A stretch of DNA of 64,000 nt, from contig NZ_JAKNTW010000045.1 of NCBI RefSeq assembly GCF_022213955.1, positions 1-64,000 of the forward strand, written 5' to 3'. This DNA comes from Dolomitihabitans soli. Its GTDB lineage: Bacteria > Actinomycetota > Actinomycetes > Streptosporangiales > Streptosporangiaceae. Numbering within the stretch: the first letter of the stretch is position 1; each line of letters opens with the position of its first letter. A program made the position numbers and the translations under genes. Shown here piece after piece: positions 34,474-43,678 of this stretch. The notes beneath the pieces are model-generated. The model had not been told where the DNA came from and did not search any database. It saw only the letters and a list, made by a program, of their open reading frames with translations.

Positions 34474-35031
34474 TCAGCCGGTCCGGTCGGCGAGGCGGGT
34501 CCTCAGCCGGGCCCAGGACCCGGCCGCGAGGTCGCGGTCGCTGATCGCCGTGACGGGTGACGGCCAGTGGATGTTCAATTCAGGATCGTCGAAACGGACA
34601 GACAGATCCTCTGAGGCATCATGCTCTCTGTCGATGCGATAACAAACATCTGTCTGTTCGGTCAGCGCCTGAAACCCATGCAATATGCCTTGCGGCACGT
34701 ATAGTGTGACGAATTTTTCATCGTCGAGAACCACCGACATCCACTCCCCGAATGTCGCCGAACCCGGCCGGGCGTCCACCAGCACATCGTGGACCGCTCC
34801 CCGGGCGCAGCGCACCAGTTTGGCCTCGCCCCTGCCGGACCGCCCGTGCATCCCGCGCACGGTGCCCGCCCGCGAGCGGGACTGGCTGTCCTGGATGAAC
34901 GAGGTCGGGTCCAACCCGGCCGCCGTGAAGACGGCCGCGTCGAAGGTCCGGGTGAACAGGCCACGATCGTCACGGTGCGGAGTCGGAATGAACAACAGCA
35001 CTCCATCGAGCGCGGCACGTTCTACTCTCAT
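34474..35031 (-). CDS. RmlC-like epimerase, atypical
   Basis: This 185-aa cupin has RDDRGLFTRTFD, the His of RGMHGRSGRGEAKLVRC, and YVPQGILHGFQALTEQTDV, so it belongs to the dTDP-sugar epimerase family. The position that is Tyr in typical RmlC (the PYAP of the other copy) reads REHDAS, so the second acid/base residue appears missing. It may epimerise only one centre or act on a different sugar. The ATG at 35031 is used; a TTG at 35061 would overlap the divergent glycosyltransferase start. Confidence 0.8.
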   Translation of the reverse strand: MRVERAALDGVLLFIPTPHRDDRGLFTRTFDAAVFTAAGLDPTSFIQDSQSRSRAGTVRGMHGRSGRGEAKLVRCARGAVHDVLVDARPGSATFGEWMSVVLDDEKFVTLYVPQGILHGFQALTEQTDVCYRIDREHDASEDLSVRFDDPELNIHWPSPVTAISDRDLAAGSWARLRTRLADRTG

Positions 35032-35060
35032 TTCGTCATTTCTCTCATGAGGGCGGTCCA

Positions 35061-35939
35061 ATGGGCCAGGATTTCCCAGTCTCGGTCAGGTGGCCGATGG
35101 TCAGTGTCGTGATTCCGGCACACGACGAGGAGGCGGTGATCGGCGCGGGACTGGGCCGGTTGCTGGCCGGGACCGCGCCGGGGGAGTTCGACGTGGTGGT
35201 GGTCGCCAACGCCTGCTCCGACGGCACCGCGAAGGTGGCCGAGCGGGCCGGGGTGCGCGTGATCGAGACGCCGGTGCCGGGCAAGGCCAACGCCCTGCGC
35301 CTCGGCGACGCCGCCTGCCGTACGTTTCCGCGGGTCTATCTCGACGCGGACGTGGAGTTGACCGCGGAGTCGGTGCGGCGGCTGGTCGCGGCCTGCGGCC
35401 GTCCCGGGGTGCTCGCCTGCGCGCCCGTCCCGGTGCTGGACCTCGGCGGGGCGGGCCGGGTCGCCAGACGGCTGCACCACGTGCACGAGCAGCTCATCGC
35501 CCCGGTCCGCAGTCTGGCCGGGGTGGGCGTCTACGTGCTCAACGAGGAGGGCCACGGCCGGGTGTTCCCCCTGCCGGACCTGATCTCCGACGACGGCTGG
35601 GTGCAGGGCAGTTTCACCGCCGGCGAGCGCGTCGTGGTGCGTGAGGCCACGTCGACGGTCCGCCCGGCCCGGACCGTCGCGGCCCACCTCGACCGCCGGG
35701 TCAGGGTACGGCGGGGCAACAGGCAACTCGTGGCGCTCGGCAGGCCCGCGGCCGGGAGCCGGCTGCGGCTGGGCTCGCTCGGCGCCCTGCTGCGGCGACG
35801 CCGGGTGAGCCCGCTCGACGCGGCGTGCTACCTGGCCGTCCTCGCCCTGGACCGGGTGGTGACCCGGTTCAGGACGCTGCGCGGCGACCAGGTCGGCTGG
35901 GGACGCGACGCGGGCAGCCGAGCGGATCAGCACGGTTGA
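35061..35939 (+). CDS. family 2 glycosyltransferase
   Basis: This 292-aa protein has MVSVVIPAHDEEAVIGAGLGRLL, VVVVANACSDGTAKVAE and RVYLDADVELTAESV (the DAD motif, about residue 95), a GT-A fold of the GT2 family. The C-terminus is Arg-rich and helical. The ATG at 35061 has GAGGGCGG a few bases upstream; an in-frame ATG at 35097 would start directly at the conserved core. It is the only plus-strand gene in this part of the cluster. Confidence 0.85.
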   Translation: MGQDFPVSVRWPMVSVVIPAHDEEAVIGAGLGRLLAGTAPGEFDVVVVANACSDGTAKVAERAGVRVIETPVPGKANALRLGDAACRTFPRVYLDADVELTAESVRRLVAACGRPGVLACAPVPVLDLGGAGRVARRLHHVHEQLIAPVRSLAGVGVYVLNEEGHGRVFPLPDLISDDGWVQGSFTAGERVVVREATSTVRPARTVAAHLDRRVRVRRGNRQLVALGRPAAGSRLRLGSLGALLRRRRVSPLDAACYLAVLALDRVVTRFRTLRGDQVGWGRDAGSRADQHG

Positions 35940-35949
35940 CCACGACCTG

Positions 35950-37149
35950 TCAGGAGCACGCGGCCTCGTAGGCGGCGAGCAGCGCGGTCCTCGAGTGCTC
36001 CCACGACAGCGGCCCGCTGACCCGGGCCTGGCCGATCTCGCCCATCCGGCGGCGCTCGTCGGGATCGTCGAGCAGCCGGGAGACCAGCTTCGCGAACGCC
36101 GACTCGTCGTTGGCCGGCGCGTAGAGCGCGGCCTCCCCGGCCGACACCCTGGCCTCGCGCAGGTCGAAGGAGACGACCGGGCGGGCCATCGCCATGTACT
36201 CCATGATCTTGTTCATCGTGGAGACGTCGTTGAGCGGGTTCAGCGGATCGGGCGACAGGCAGACCGTGGCCGTGGACAGGTAGCGCAGCAGATCCTCGTC
36301 GGGGATCCGCCCGGTGAACTCCACCACGTCGGCCAGCCCCAGCCGCCGCGACAACGCCACCATGTCGTCGAACGTGTCCCCGCCCCCGACGAACACCGCG
36401 TGCCAGTCGTCACGCCCCAGCTCGTCCCGCAGCTTGGCCAGCGCCCGCAGCGCGTAGTCCACCCCGTCCTGCGGCCCCATCACCCCCAGATAGCACAGCA
36501 GGTACGGCTTGCCGCGCCGGAGCGGTTCCTCGGCGGGAACCTCGTGGAACCGCTCGACGACCGGCGCGCTCCGCACCACGAACACCTTGTCCGGCCGCTT
36601 GCGCCCCCTGCCCAGCGCGACCTCCCGGTAGCTCTCGTTGGTCGCGATGACCACGTCGGCCGCCTGGTAGGTGAGCCGTTCGAGGCGGCACACGGCGCGG
36701 TAGAGGAAGTCCTGCCCCCGGTCGAAGCGGGAGAGGTAGAGCTCGGGCACCAGGTCGTGCTGGTCGAAGACGAACCGGGCGCCGCGTCGTCGTAGCATCC
36801 TGGCGACCAGGAAGAACAGGTCGGGCGGGTTGCAGGCGTGCACGACGTCGACGGGTCCGATCCGGCGGGCGATCCGGAAGGTGTGCCACAACGCCGAGCC
36901 GTACTCCTTGGCGTAGCCGAGCGGGCCGCCGGTCGCGGGGCGCAGCGGGTAGCGGTGGATCTTGATGCCGTCGATCACGGCCTCGCGCTCGGTGTCCCGT
37001 TTCGTGCCCTGCGGGCAGATGACGTGGACCTCCCAGCCGGCGTCGCGCAGCGTGGTGCTCTCCTGCCACACCCGCCGGTCGAAGGGCACCGAGAGGTTCT
37101 CGACGAGGATCAGCGCTCTTCTGCGCCTGTTACCTGCGTTACCAGCCAA
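35950..37149 (-). CDS. family 4 glycosyltransferase
   Basis: This 399-aa GT-B enzyme has ALILVENLSVPFDRRVWQES at the N-terminus, HACNPPDLFFLVAR, FDQHDLVPELYLSRF, and the C-terminal nucleotide-sugar site around CLSPDPLNPLNDVSTMNKIMEYMAMARPVVSF (the E at EYMAM is the usual EX7E region). It transfers a sugar, possibly the uronic acid made by the adjacent dehydrogenase. The frame begins with TTG at 37149, overlapping the dehydrogenase 3' end by 11 bases. Confidence 0.9.
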   Translation of the reverse strand: MAGNAGNRRRRALILVENLSVPFDRRVWQESTTLRDAGWEVHVICPQGTKRDTEREAVIDGIKIHRYPLRPATGGPLGYAKEYGSALWHTFRIARRIGPVDVVHACNPPDLFFLVARMLRRRGARFVFDQHDLVPELYLSRFDRGQDFLYRAVCRLERLTYQAADVVIATNESYREVALGRGRKRPDKVFVVRSAPVVERFHEVPAEEPLRRGKPYLLCYLGVMGPQDGVDYALRALAKLRDELGRDDWHAVFVGGGDTFDDMVALSRRLGLADVVEFTGRIPDEDLLRYLSTATVCLSPDPLNPLNDVSTMNKIMEYMAMARPVVSFDLREARVSAGEAALYAPANDESAFAKLVSRLLDDPDERRRMGEIGQARVSGPLSWEHSRTALLAAYEAACS

Positions 37150-38455
37150 GGCCCACGTATCCCGGGTCGGTCCGGCGCGCCGCGGCGTCGGGGAGTCGGA
37201 CGAGGTCGATGATCGTGCGGTCGCCGGCGCCGTCGAGCGCGTCCAGCACGGCGGTGTCCTTGCAGCCGACGACGCACACCTCGGCGTGCGCGAGCACGTC
37301 GTCGGCGGAGTTGCTCAGCAGGTCGCCCAGGTGCGGCAGCCTGCTCTCGATGTAGTCGCGGTTGGCGCCCATCAGGCGGGACATCGTCACGTTCGCGTCA
37401 TAGATGCGCAGGTCGTAGCCCTTGCCGATGAGACGCTCCGCCAGTTCGACCAGGGGGCTCTCCCTGAGGTCGTCGGTGCCGGGCTTGAAGGACAGCCCGA
37501 ACAGCCCGATCCGGCGCCGGCCGCTGGCGGTGACCAGGTCGAAGGCGCGCCGCAGGTGTTCGTCGTTGGAGGGCAGCACGTGCGAGAGCAGCGGCACCGA
37601 GACGTCGGCCCGCCGCGCGGCGTAGACCAGGCCGCGCAGGTCCTTCGGCAGGCAGGAGCCGCCGAACGCGAAGCCGGGCCGCAGGTAGGCGGGGGAGATG
37701 TTCAGCTTGCGGTCGGCGAGGAAGACGTCCATGACCTGGTGGGAGTCGAGGCCGAGCGCCTGGCAGATCGCCCCCAGCTCATTGGCGAAGCTGATCTTCA
37801 CCCCATGAAACGCGTTATCCGCATATTTCGTCATCTCGGCTACTTCTAGGGGCACCCGGAACACCTCGCCCGGCAGCCCTTCGTACAGCGCGGCCACCAC
37901 GTCGCCGCTCTCCGGGTCGAACTCCCCGATCACCGTCTTGGGCGGCTCGAAGAAGTCGCGGATGCTCGTCCCCTCGCGCAGGAACTCCGGGTTGACCGCG
38001 ACGCCGAACCCGACCCCCGCGCGCAGCCCGGAGGCCCGCTCCAGGATCGGGATGAGCAGGTCGGCGCAGGTGCCCGGCAGCATCGTGCTGCGGAAGACGA
38101 TCGTGTGCCGGTGGCTCAGCCCGGCGAGCGCGTGGCCGATCTGCTCCGCCACGCGTTCCAGGAAGGCCGTGGACAGGCTGCCGTTCGGGGCGGACGGCGT
38201 GCCGACGCAGATCAGCGAGACCTCCGTGGCGGCGATCGCCTCCCCGACGTCGGCGGTGGCCCGCAGCGCCCCCGTGCGAACCACCTCGGCGGTGAGCTCG
38301 CCGATCCGTTCCTCGACGACCGGCGCGCGGCCCCGGGTGATGAGGTCGATCTTCACGGGGTTGACGTCCACCCCGACGACCTCGTGCCCGCGGGTCGCCA
38401 GGCAGGCCGCGGACACGCAGCCCACGTAGCCGAGCCCGAAGACGCTGATCTTCAT
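37139..38455 (-). CDS. nucleotide-sugar 6-dehydrogenase, GDP-mannose dehydrogenase-like
   Basis: This 438-aa protein has KISVFGLGYVGCVSAACLA, KYADNAFHGVKISFANELG, LNISPAYLRPGFAFGGSCLPKDLR with the catalytic Cys, and GLSFKPGTDDLRESP. The KLNIS...YLRPGFAFGGSCLPKD stretch resembles GDP-mannose 6-dehydrogenase (AlgD) more than UDP-glucose dehydrogenase. It would oxidise a sugar C6 alcohol to a carboxylate with two NAD+, giving an acidic polymer. The ATG at 38455 follows GGAGGG 9 bases upstream; longer upstream frames lack a start context. Confidence 0.87.
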   Translation of the reverse strand: MKISVFGLGYVGCVSAACLATRGHEVVGVDVNPVKIDLITRGRAPVVEERIGELTAEVVRTGALRATADVGEAIAATEVSLICVGTPSAPNGSLSTAFLERVAEQIGHALAGLSHRHTIVFRSTMLPGTCADLLIPILERASGLRAGVGFGVAVNPEFLREGTSIRDFFEPPKTVIGEFDPESGDVVAALYEGLPGEVFRVPLEVAEMTKYADNAFHGVKISFANELGAICQALGLDSHQVMDVFLADRKLNISPAYLRPGFAFGGSCLPKDLRGLVYAARRADVSVPLLSHVLPSNDEHLRRAFDLVTASGRRRIGLFGLSFKPGTDDLRESPLVELAERLIGKGYDLRIYDANVTMSRLMGANRDYIESRLPHLGDLLSNSADDVLAHAEVCVVGCKDTAVLDALDGAGDRTIIDLVRLPDAAARRTDPGYVGLGW

Positions 38456-38481
38456 ATGGCGTTTCCCTCCATGGGTGGGAC

Positions 38482-39405
38482 CTAGCCCGGCAGTGTCTGG
38501 AGCCGGCGGGATGGTCTGACCAGCGCGATGAGTGAGGCTCTGGAGGTGCGGCTGCCGACGAGCGCGCGCACGGTCTGGCCGAGGACGGTCGCGAGGTAGT
38601 AGGCGAGCGAGGCCACCGACCCGCGACGACGGCGGAACAGCCGCACCTTGTTCACGACGAGCAGCGCGGCCAGCATCGGGCTGACACCCGACTCGCCGCC
38701 GATGTGCTCCACCACGGCCGCCGGCTCGTACCACAGCGTCCAGCCCCGGTCGCCGGCGCGCAGCGCGAACTCGGTCTCCTCGCTGTAGAGCAGGAACGAC
38801 TCGTCCCACGGCCCGACGTCGCGCAGCGCCGCCACCGAGATGAGCATGGCCGCGCCGGTCGCCCAGGTCGCCGGGCCCGGCCGCTCGTAGTGCCGGGGGT
38901 CGGTGATCACCTCGCCCAGCGTGCGGATCCGGCCCGCGAGGCGCCCGCCGATCACCGCCTCGGCGACCGCCCTGCCCACGGTGGGCATCCGGCGCAGCGA
39001 GGGTTGGAGCGTGCCATCGGGAGCCAGCAGACGAGGTACGGCGATGCCGTGGCCGGGCTCCCGCAACGCGGCGGCCAGCTCGGCGAGCGCTCCGGTCCGC
39101 AGCCGGCAGTCGGGATTCGCGACGAAGACGGCGTCGAGCCGGTCGAGGTCCATCGCCGCGATACCGGCGTTGATCGCGGCGGCGTACCCGGCGTTGCGGC
39201 CCAGCCGTACGACGGACAGGGGGAGGTCGGTGAACTCCTCGGCCAGCTCGACCGACCCGTCCTTGGAGGCGTTGTCGGCCACGACCACCTGCGCGAGCCG
39301 TACTCCCCGCGATCCGGCGGAAAGTGAGCGCAGGCAGTCGCCCAATACTTTGGTGCTGTTATACGTCACCAGGACGATCGCGATTCGCGGACTGTCAGAC
39401 GTCAT
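38482..39405 (-). CDS. family 2 glycosyltransferase (rhamnosyltransferase-like)
   Basis: This 307-aa protein has RIAIVLVTYNSTKVLGDCL, VVVADNASKDGSVELAE, FVANPDCRLRTGALAEL (NPD metal site) and FLLYSEETEFALRAGDRGW, the WbbL-like GT2 pattern. Such enzymes often transfer rhamnose, consistent with rmlABDC in the cluster. The start at 39405 lacks a Shine-Dalgarno but has GATATC 6 bases upstream, so it could be leaderless. Terminal membrane-proximal basic residues may bind the membrane. Confidence 0.88.
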   Translation of the reverse strand: MTSDSPRIAIVLVTYNSTKVLGDCLRSLSAGSRGVRLAQVVVADNASKDGSVELAEEFTDLPLSVVRLGRNAGYAAAINAGIAAMDLDRLDAVFVANPDCRLRTGALAELAAALREPGHGIAVPRLLAPDGTLQPSLRRMPTVGRAVAEAVIGGRLAGRIRTLGEVITDPRHYERPGPATWATGAAMLISVAALRDVGPWDESFLLYSEETEFALRAGDRGWTLWYEPAAVVEHIGGESGVSPMLAALLVVNKVRLFRRRRGSVASLAYYLATVLGQTVRALVGSRTSRASLIALVRPSRRLQTLPG

Positions 39406-39494
39406 ATGTTCGATATCGCACGGGTATCCAGCCCCGTTACCTCTTTTAGTCCTCCTTCAGTGAGTCTTATGGCCGTATTACGGGAAAGATTTAA

Positions 39495-40430
39495 TTAAAG
39501 ACGGCCCGAATACCAGGCGACGGTTTGACTGAGACCCTGTTCGAGTTTGGTGGCCGGCCGCCATCCGAGGATCTCGTCGGCGAGCTGGAGGTCGGCGATT
39601 CTGGCACTGTCCAGCGGCCGGTCGGAGAGCGCGCCGAAACGCGGCAGGGACGCGCCGCCGACGATGCGGTGGAGCATCTCCACGGTCTCCCGGATGGACG
39701 TGCCCACCCCCGAGCCGATCTCGAAGCTCCCCCCGGCCGCCCGCTCCCGCTCGGCCGCGCAGACGAAGGCGTCGACCACGTCGTCCACGTGGATCCAGTC
39801 GAGCAGCCGGGTACCGCTGCCGATGGCCGGCTCCTCCCCGCGCAGCAGCGCCAACGTGACATAGGGCACCAGCTTCGACGTGTCCGGCTGGCCGGGTCCG
39901 TAGACCATCGCGATCCGCAGCGTGCTGACCGGCACGCCGTACAGGCGGTGGAACATCCGCGCGTAACCGCTCGCGGCCCACTTGGCCACCGCGTAGGGGG
40001 AGGAGGGGGTCGGCTCGCCCTCCCGGGGCTCCTCCAGCGAGCCGGCCAGGACCACCCGGGTCTCCGGAGTCTCGGTCACCGCCGTGAGCAGGTTGACCAC
40101 GCTCGTCAGGTTGGCGCGCAGGGTGGCCGGCACGATCCGCACGTCCCTGCTGCCGGTGACCTCGCTGGCGAGGTGGAAGACCACGTCGGGACGGGTACGG
40201 CGGAGCAACTCCCCGACCGCGTCGGGATCGCCGAGGTCGCTGACGTGCCAGGTCACGCCTTGCGTCGCCCGAGTCCGCGCCCGGCGGCTGGTCGCGTGGA
40301 CCTCCGCGTCGAGCAGACGCAGCCTCCGGAGCAGATGCGAGCCGATGAAGCCGCCCGCGCCGGTCACCAGCACGCGGGTCTCGCGCCAGTCCTTCCGCAG
40401 CGATCCGTCCGTGCCGTCGGGCAGGGGCAT
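39495..40430 (-). CDS. NAD-dependent epimerase/dehydratase (SDR), end of cluster
   Basis: This 311-aa extended SDR has TRVLVTGAGGFIGSHLLRRL, FHLASEVTG, a Ser-rich VVLAGSLEEP, and YAVAKWAASGYARMFH (YxxxK). RIAMVYGPGQPDTSKLVPY follows. It acts on a nucleotide sugar; the exact reaction is not set by sequence. AGGAGA lies 8 bases before the ATG at 40430. It is the last cluster gene, and the minus-strand terminator of korB lies just upstream of its start. Confidence 0.85.
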   Translation of the reverse strand: MPLPDGTDGSLRKDWRETRVLVTGAGGFIGSHLLRRLRLLDAEVHATSRRARTRATQGVTWHVSDLGDPDAVGELLRRTRPDVVFHLASEVTGSRDVRIVPATLRANLTSVVNLLTAVTETPETRVVLAGSLEEPREGEPTPSSPYAVAKWAASGYARMFHRLYGVPVSTLRIAMVYGPGQPDTSKLVPYVTLALLRGEEPAIGSGTRLLDWIHVDDVVDAFVCAAERERAAGGSFEIGSGVGTSIRETVEMLHRIVGGASLPRFGALSDRPLDSARIADLQLADEILGWRPATKLEQGLSQTVAWYSGRL

Positions 40431-40511
40431 CCGCGGTTCTCCTTCTCCGGCCGGCGGAAACGTCTATCGGAACATCTGGCCGGTGAGCCGGTTCGTTTCA
40501 GCATGCGAAGA

Positions 40512-40536
40512 GCCGCCCGTCATCAGGACGGGCGGC
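40512..40536 (-). terminator. intrinsic-type terminator after korB
   Basis: A perfect 10-bp stem GCCGCCCGTC/GACGGGCGGC with a 5-base loop lies 19 bases past the korB stop on the minus strand. It separates the kor operon from the polysaccharide cluster. It lacks a long T-run. Confidence 0.75.
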
Positions 40537-40554
40537 CCTCGGGTTTCGGTCGGG

Positions 40555-41598
40555 TCAGCCGATGCGCCAGGTGTCTCCGCCGTAGAGCAGATCGGCCAGG
40601 TCGCCCGGTCCGCGGTCGGTGGTGGCCTGGTCGAGCTGGTCGGCCATCAGCGCGTCGTAGGAGGGCCGGTCGACACTGCGGAAGATGCCGATCGGGACAT
40701 GCTCGAAGGCGGGCTCGTCGAGCCGGGACAGCGCGAAGGCCAGCGAGGGATCGGGGTTGTGGATGTCGTGAACGAGGATCTCCTCCTCGCGCACCGACGC
40801 GCGCGGGACGACCTCCAGGCCGCGCGGGCCCTGCCGTACCGCCTTGGAGGCCGAGGCGATGGGCTGGCCGTGCTCCAGGCGGAGGGTGATGTCGTCGCGG
40901 ACCTCGGGGTCCTTGAGTTGCTCGAAGGCGTTGTCGTTGAAGATGTTGCAGTTCTGGTAGATCTCGACCAGCGAGGTGCCCTGGTGCTCGGCGGCCTCAC
41001 GGAGCACCGACTGGAGGTGCTTACGGTCGGAGTCGATGGTGCGGGCGACGAACGAGGCCTCCGCGCCGATCGCCAGCGAGATCGGGTTGAACGGCTTGTC
41101 GAGCGACCCCATCGGCGTCGACTTGGTGATCTTGCCGATCTCGCTGGTGGGGGAGTACTGGCCCTTGGTCAGACCGTAGATCCGGTTGTTGAACAACAGG
41201 ATGTTCAGGTTGACGTTACGGCGCAGCGCGTGGATCAGGTGGTTGCCGCCGATCGACAGCGCGTCGCCGTCGCCGGTGATCACCCACACGCTCAGGTCGG
41301 GACGCGAGGCGGCCAGACCGGTGGCGATCGCCGGGGCGCGGCCGTGGATCGAGTGGAACCCGTAGGTGTCCATGTAGTAGGGGAACCGGGAGGAGCAGCC
41401 GATGCCGGAGACGAAGACCATGTTCTCGCGCTTGAGGCCGAGCTCCGGGACGAAGCTCTGCACCGCCGCGAGGATCGCGTAGTCACCGCATCCGGGGCAC
41501 CAGCGGACCTCCTGGTCGGACTTGAAGTCCTTCATGCCCAGCTTGGTGTCGCTCTTGGGGACGAGGGTCAGGCCCCTGCCGTTGACGATGTCATTCAC
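40555..41598 (-). CDS. korB: 2-oxoacid:ferredoxin oxidoreductase, beta subunit
   Basis: This 347-aa protein has the thiamine-diphosphate site (VITGDGDALSIGGNHLIHALRRN, about 107-130) and iron-sulfur Cys in VRWCPGCGDYAI and SGIGCSSRFPYY, the OFOR beta pattern. With the alpha subunit it oxidatively decarboxylates 2-oxoglutarate or a related 2-oxoacid, reducing ferredoxin and making the CoA ester. It starts with GTG at 41598 and overlaps korA by 8 bases. The substrate range is not determined. Confidence 0.95.
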   Translation of the reverse strand: MNDIVNGRGLTLVPKSDTKLGMKDFKSDQEVRWCPGCGDYAILAAVQSFVPELGLKRENMVFVSGIGCSSRFPYYMDTYGFHSIHGRAPAIATGLAASRPDLSVWVITGDGDALSIGGNHLIHALRRNVNLNILLFNNRIYGLTKGQYSPTSEIGKITKSTPMGSLDKPFNPISLAIGAEASFVARTIDSDRKHLQSVLREAAEHQGTSLVEIYQNCNIFNDNAFEQLKDPEVRDDITLRLEHGQPIASASKAVRQGPRGLEVVPRASVREEEILVHDIHNPDPSLAFALSRLDEPAFEHVPIGIFRSVDRPSYDALMADQLDQATTDRGPGDLADLLYGGDTWRIG

Positions 41599-43432
41599 TC
41601 TCGATCACGTCCTGGATCACGCCGGCCAGTTCCTCCGCCTTGAACGGCAGGCCGCGCACGCGGTTGTAGCTGATGATGTCGACCAGGAAGCGGGCACGCA
41701 GCAGCAGGGCCAGCTGGCCGAGGTTGATCTCGGGGAGGAGCACCTTGTCGTAGGACCGCAGCACCTCGCCGGTGTTGGCGGGCAGCGGGTTGAGGTGCCG
41801 CAGGTGAGCCTGGGCGACCTTCCCCCCCGCCCGGCGCACCCGGCGGGCGGCGGCGGCGATCGGACCGTAGGTCGATCCCCAGCCGAGCACCAGCACCCTG
41901 GCGTCGCCGTCGGGGTCGTCCACCTCCAGATCCGGCACGTCGACCCCGTCGATCTTGGCCTGGCGGAGCCGGACCATGAGGTCGTGGTTGTTCGGGTCGT
42001 AGGAGATGTTGCCGGTGCCGTCGGCCTTCTCGATGCCGCCGATCCGGTGCTCCAGGCCCGCTGTACCGGGGACCGCCCAGGGGCGGGCGAGGGTCGCCGG
42101 GTCGCGCTTGAACGGCAGGAAGTTCTCCCCGTCGTTCGGGCCCGACGCGAACTCGGTGGAGATGTCCGGCAGGTCCGCGACGTCGGGGAGCTGCCACGGC
42201 TCCGAGCCGTTCGCCAGGTAGCCGTCGGACAGCAGGATGACCGGGGTGCGGTACTTCACCGCGATCCGCGCGGCCTCGATCGCCGAGTGGAAGCAGTCGC
42301 TCGGGGTGGACGGGGCCACGATCGGCACCGGGGACTCGCCGTTGCGGCCGAACATGGCCATCAGCAGGTCGGTCTGCTCGGTCTTGGTGGGCATGCCGGT
42401 GCTCGGCCCGGCGCGCTGCACGTCGACCAGGATCAGCGGCAACTCGGTGGCGACCGCGAGGCCCACCGTCTCGGCCTTCAGCAGGACGCCGGGGCCGCTC
42501 GTCGTGGTCACGCCGAGCGCGCCGCCGAAGGACGCGCCCAGTGCCGCGGCCACGCCGGCGATCTCGTCCTCCGCCTGGAAGGTCCTGATGCCGAACCGCT
42601 TGTGCTTGGACAGCTCGTGCAGGATGTCGGAGGCCGGTGTGATCGGGTAGGACCCGAGGAACAGCGGCAGCTTCGACTGCACGGACGCCGCGATCAGGCC
42701 GTACGCGAGCGCCTGATTGCCCGAGATGTTGCGGTAGATGCCGGGGGCCAGCCGGGCCGGCTTGATCTCGTAGGAGACCGAGAACGACTCGGTGGTCTCG
42801 CCGTAGTTCCACCCCGCCTGGAAGGCGACGATGTTGGCCTTGGCGATGTCGGGCTTCTTGGCGAACTTGCTTTCGAGGAACTTGATCGTCGCCTCGGTCG
42901 GCCGGTGGTAGAGCCAGGAGAGCAAGCCGAGGGCGAACATGTTCTTCGCCCGCTCGGCGTCCTTCTTCGAGATGCCGAGGCCGTCGAGGGCCCGTACGGT
43001 CAGCGAGGTGAGCGGCACGGCGTGCACCCGCCACTCGCTCAGCGAGTCGTCGTCGATGGGGCTCACGGAGTAGCCGACCTTCGACAGGTTTCGCTTGGTG
43101 AACTCGTCGGTGTTGGCGATGATGTCCGCCCCGCGGGGCAGGTCGCCGAGGTTGGCCTTCAGGGCTGCGGGGTTCATCGCGACCAGCACGTTCGGGGCGT
43201 CGCCCGGCGTGAGGATGTCGTGGTCGGCGAAGTGCAGCTGGAAACTCGAGACGCCGGGCAGGGTGCCCGCGGGAGCTCGGATCTCAGCCGGGAAGTTGGG
43301 AAGCGTGGACAGGTCGTTGCCGAACTCCGCGGTCTCCGCCGTGAAGCGGTCACCGGTCAGCTGCATGCCGTCGCCGGAGTCGCCGGCGAACCGGATGATC
43401 ACGCGGTCGAGTTGCTGAACCTGCTTGGCCAC
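41591..43432 (-). CDS. korA: 2-oxoacid:ferredoxin oxidoreductase, alpha subunit (gamma-alpha fusion)
   Basis: This 613-aa protein fuses the gamma domain (about 1-190, RVIIRFAGDSGDGMQLTGDRF) to the alpha domain (about 220-613, FLGSYPITPASDILHEL and VTTTSGPGVLLKAE). The fusion is typical of actinobacterial KorA. The GTG at 43432 has AGGAGG 8 bases upstream. It lies 246 bases after a leader-peptide-like ORF on the same strand, which may control the operon. No iron-sulfur Cys are needed in this subunit. Confidence 0.94.
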   Translation of the reverse strand: MAKQVQQLDRVIIRFAGDSGDGMQLTGDRFTAETAEFGNDLSTLPNFPAEIRAPAGTLPGVSSFQLHFADHDILTPGDAPNVLVAMNPAALKANLGDLPRGADIIANTDEFTKRNLSKVGYSVSPIDDDSLSEWRVHAVPLTSLTVRALDGLGISKKDAERAKNMFALGLLSWLYHRPTEATIKFLESKFAKKPDIAKANIVAFQAGWNYGETTESFSVSYEIKPARLAPGIYRNISGNQALAYGLIAASVQSKLPLFLGSYPITPASDILHELSKHKRFGIRTFQAEDEIAGVAAALGASFGGALGVTTTSGPGVLLKAETVGLAVATELPLILVDVQRAGPSTGMPTKTEQTDLLMAMFGRNGESPVPIVAPSTPSDCFHSAIEAARIAVKYRTPVILLSDGYLANGSEPWQLPDVADLPDISTEFASGPNDGENFLPFKRDPATLARPWAVPGTAGLEHRIGGIEKADGTGNISYDPNNHDLMVRLRQAKIDGVDVPDLEVDDPDGDARVLVLGWGSTYGPIAAAARRVRRAGGKVAQAHLRHLNPLPANTGEVLRSYDKVLLPEINLGQLALLLRARFLVDIISYNRVRGLPFKAEELAGVIQDVIESE

Positions 43433-43678
43433 AGCTCAGTCCTCCTCGACGCGCTGAGGCGCCGTTGCTCGTGACATGTTTCTCAATTCCATGCTAGATC
43501 CTCGGGGGTGACGCGTACGTGTTCGCGTTCCACTCTGCGGAGGAGTGTGACGTCCGTCGCAGATCCTCGCGGGGCTGCGGGCAGCTTATGAAACCCCGGT
43601 GGTGTCCGGCTGGGGGCTGGGCAGGACGGGATTCAGTCCATCGTGAGTACGGGTGCCGCGCCACGCCGGGCGGTGTGT

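Noticed and set aside
41522-43474. Plus-strand frame of 650 residues over korA
   Set aside because: It lies antisense to a gene with clear catalytic motifs; its composition is a shadow pattern.
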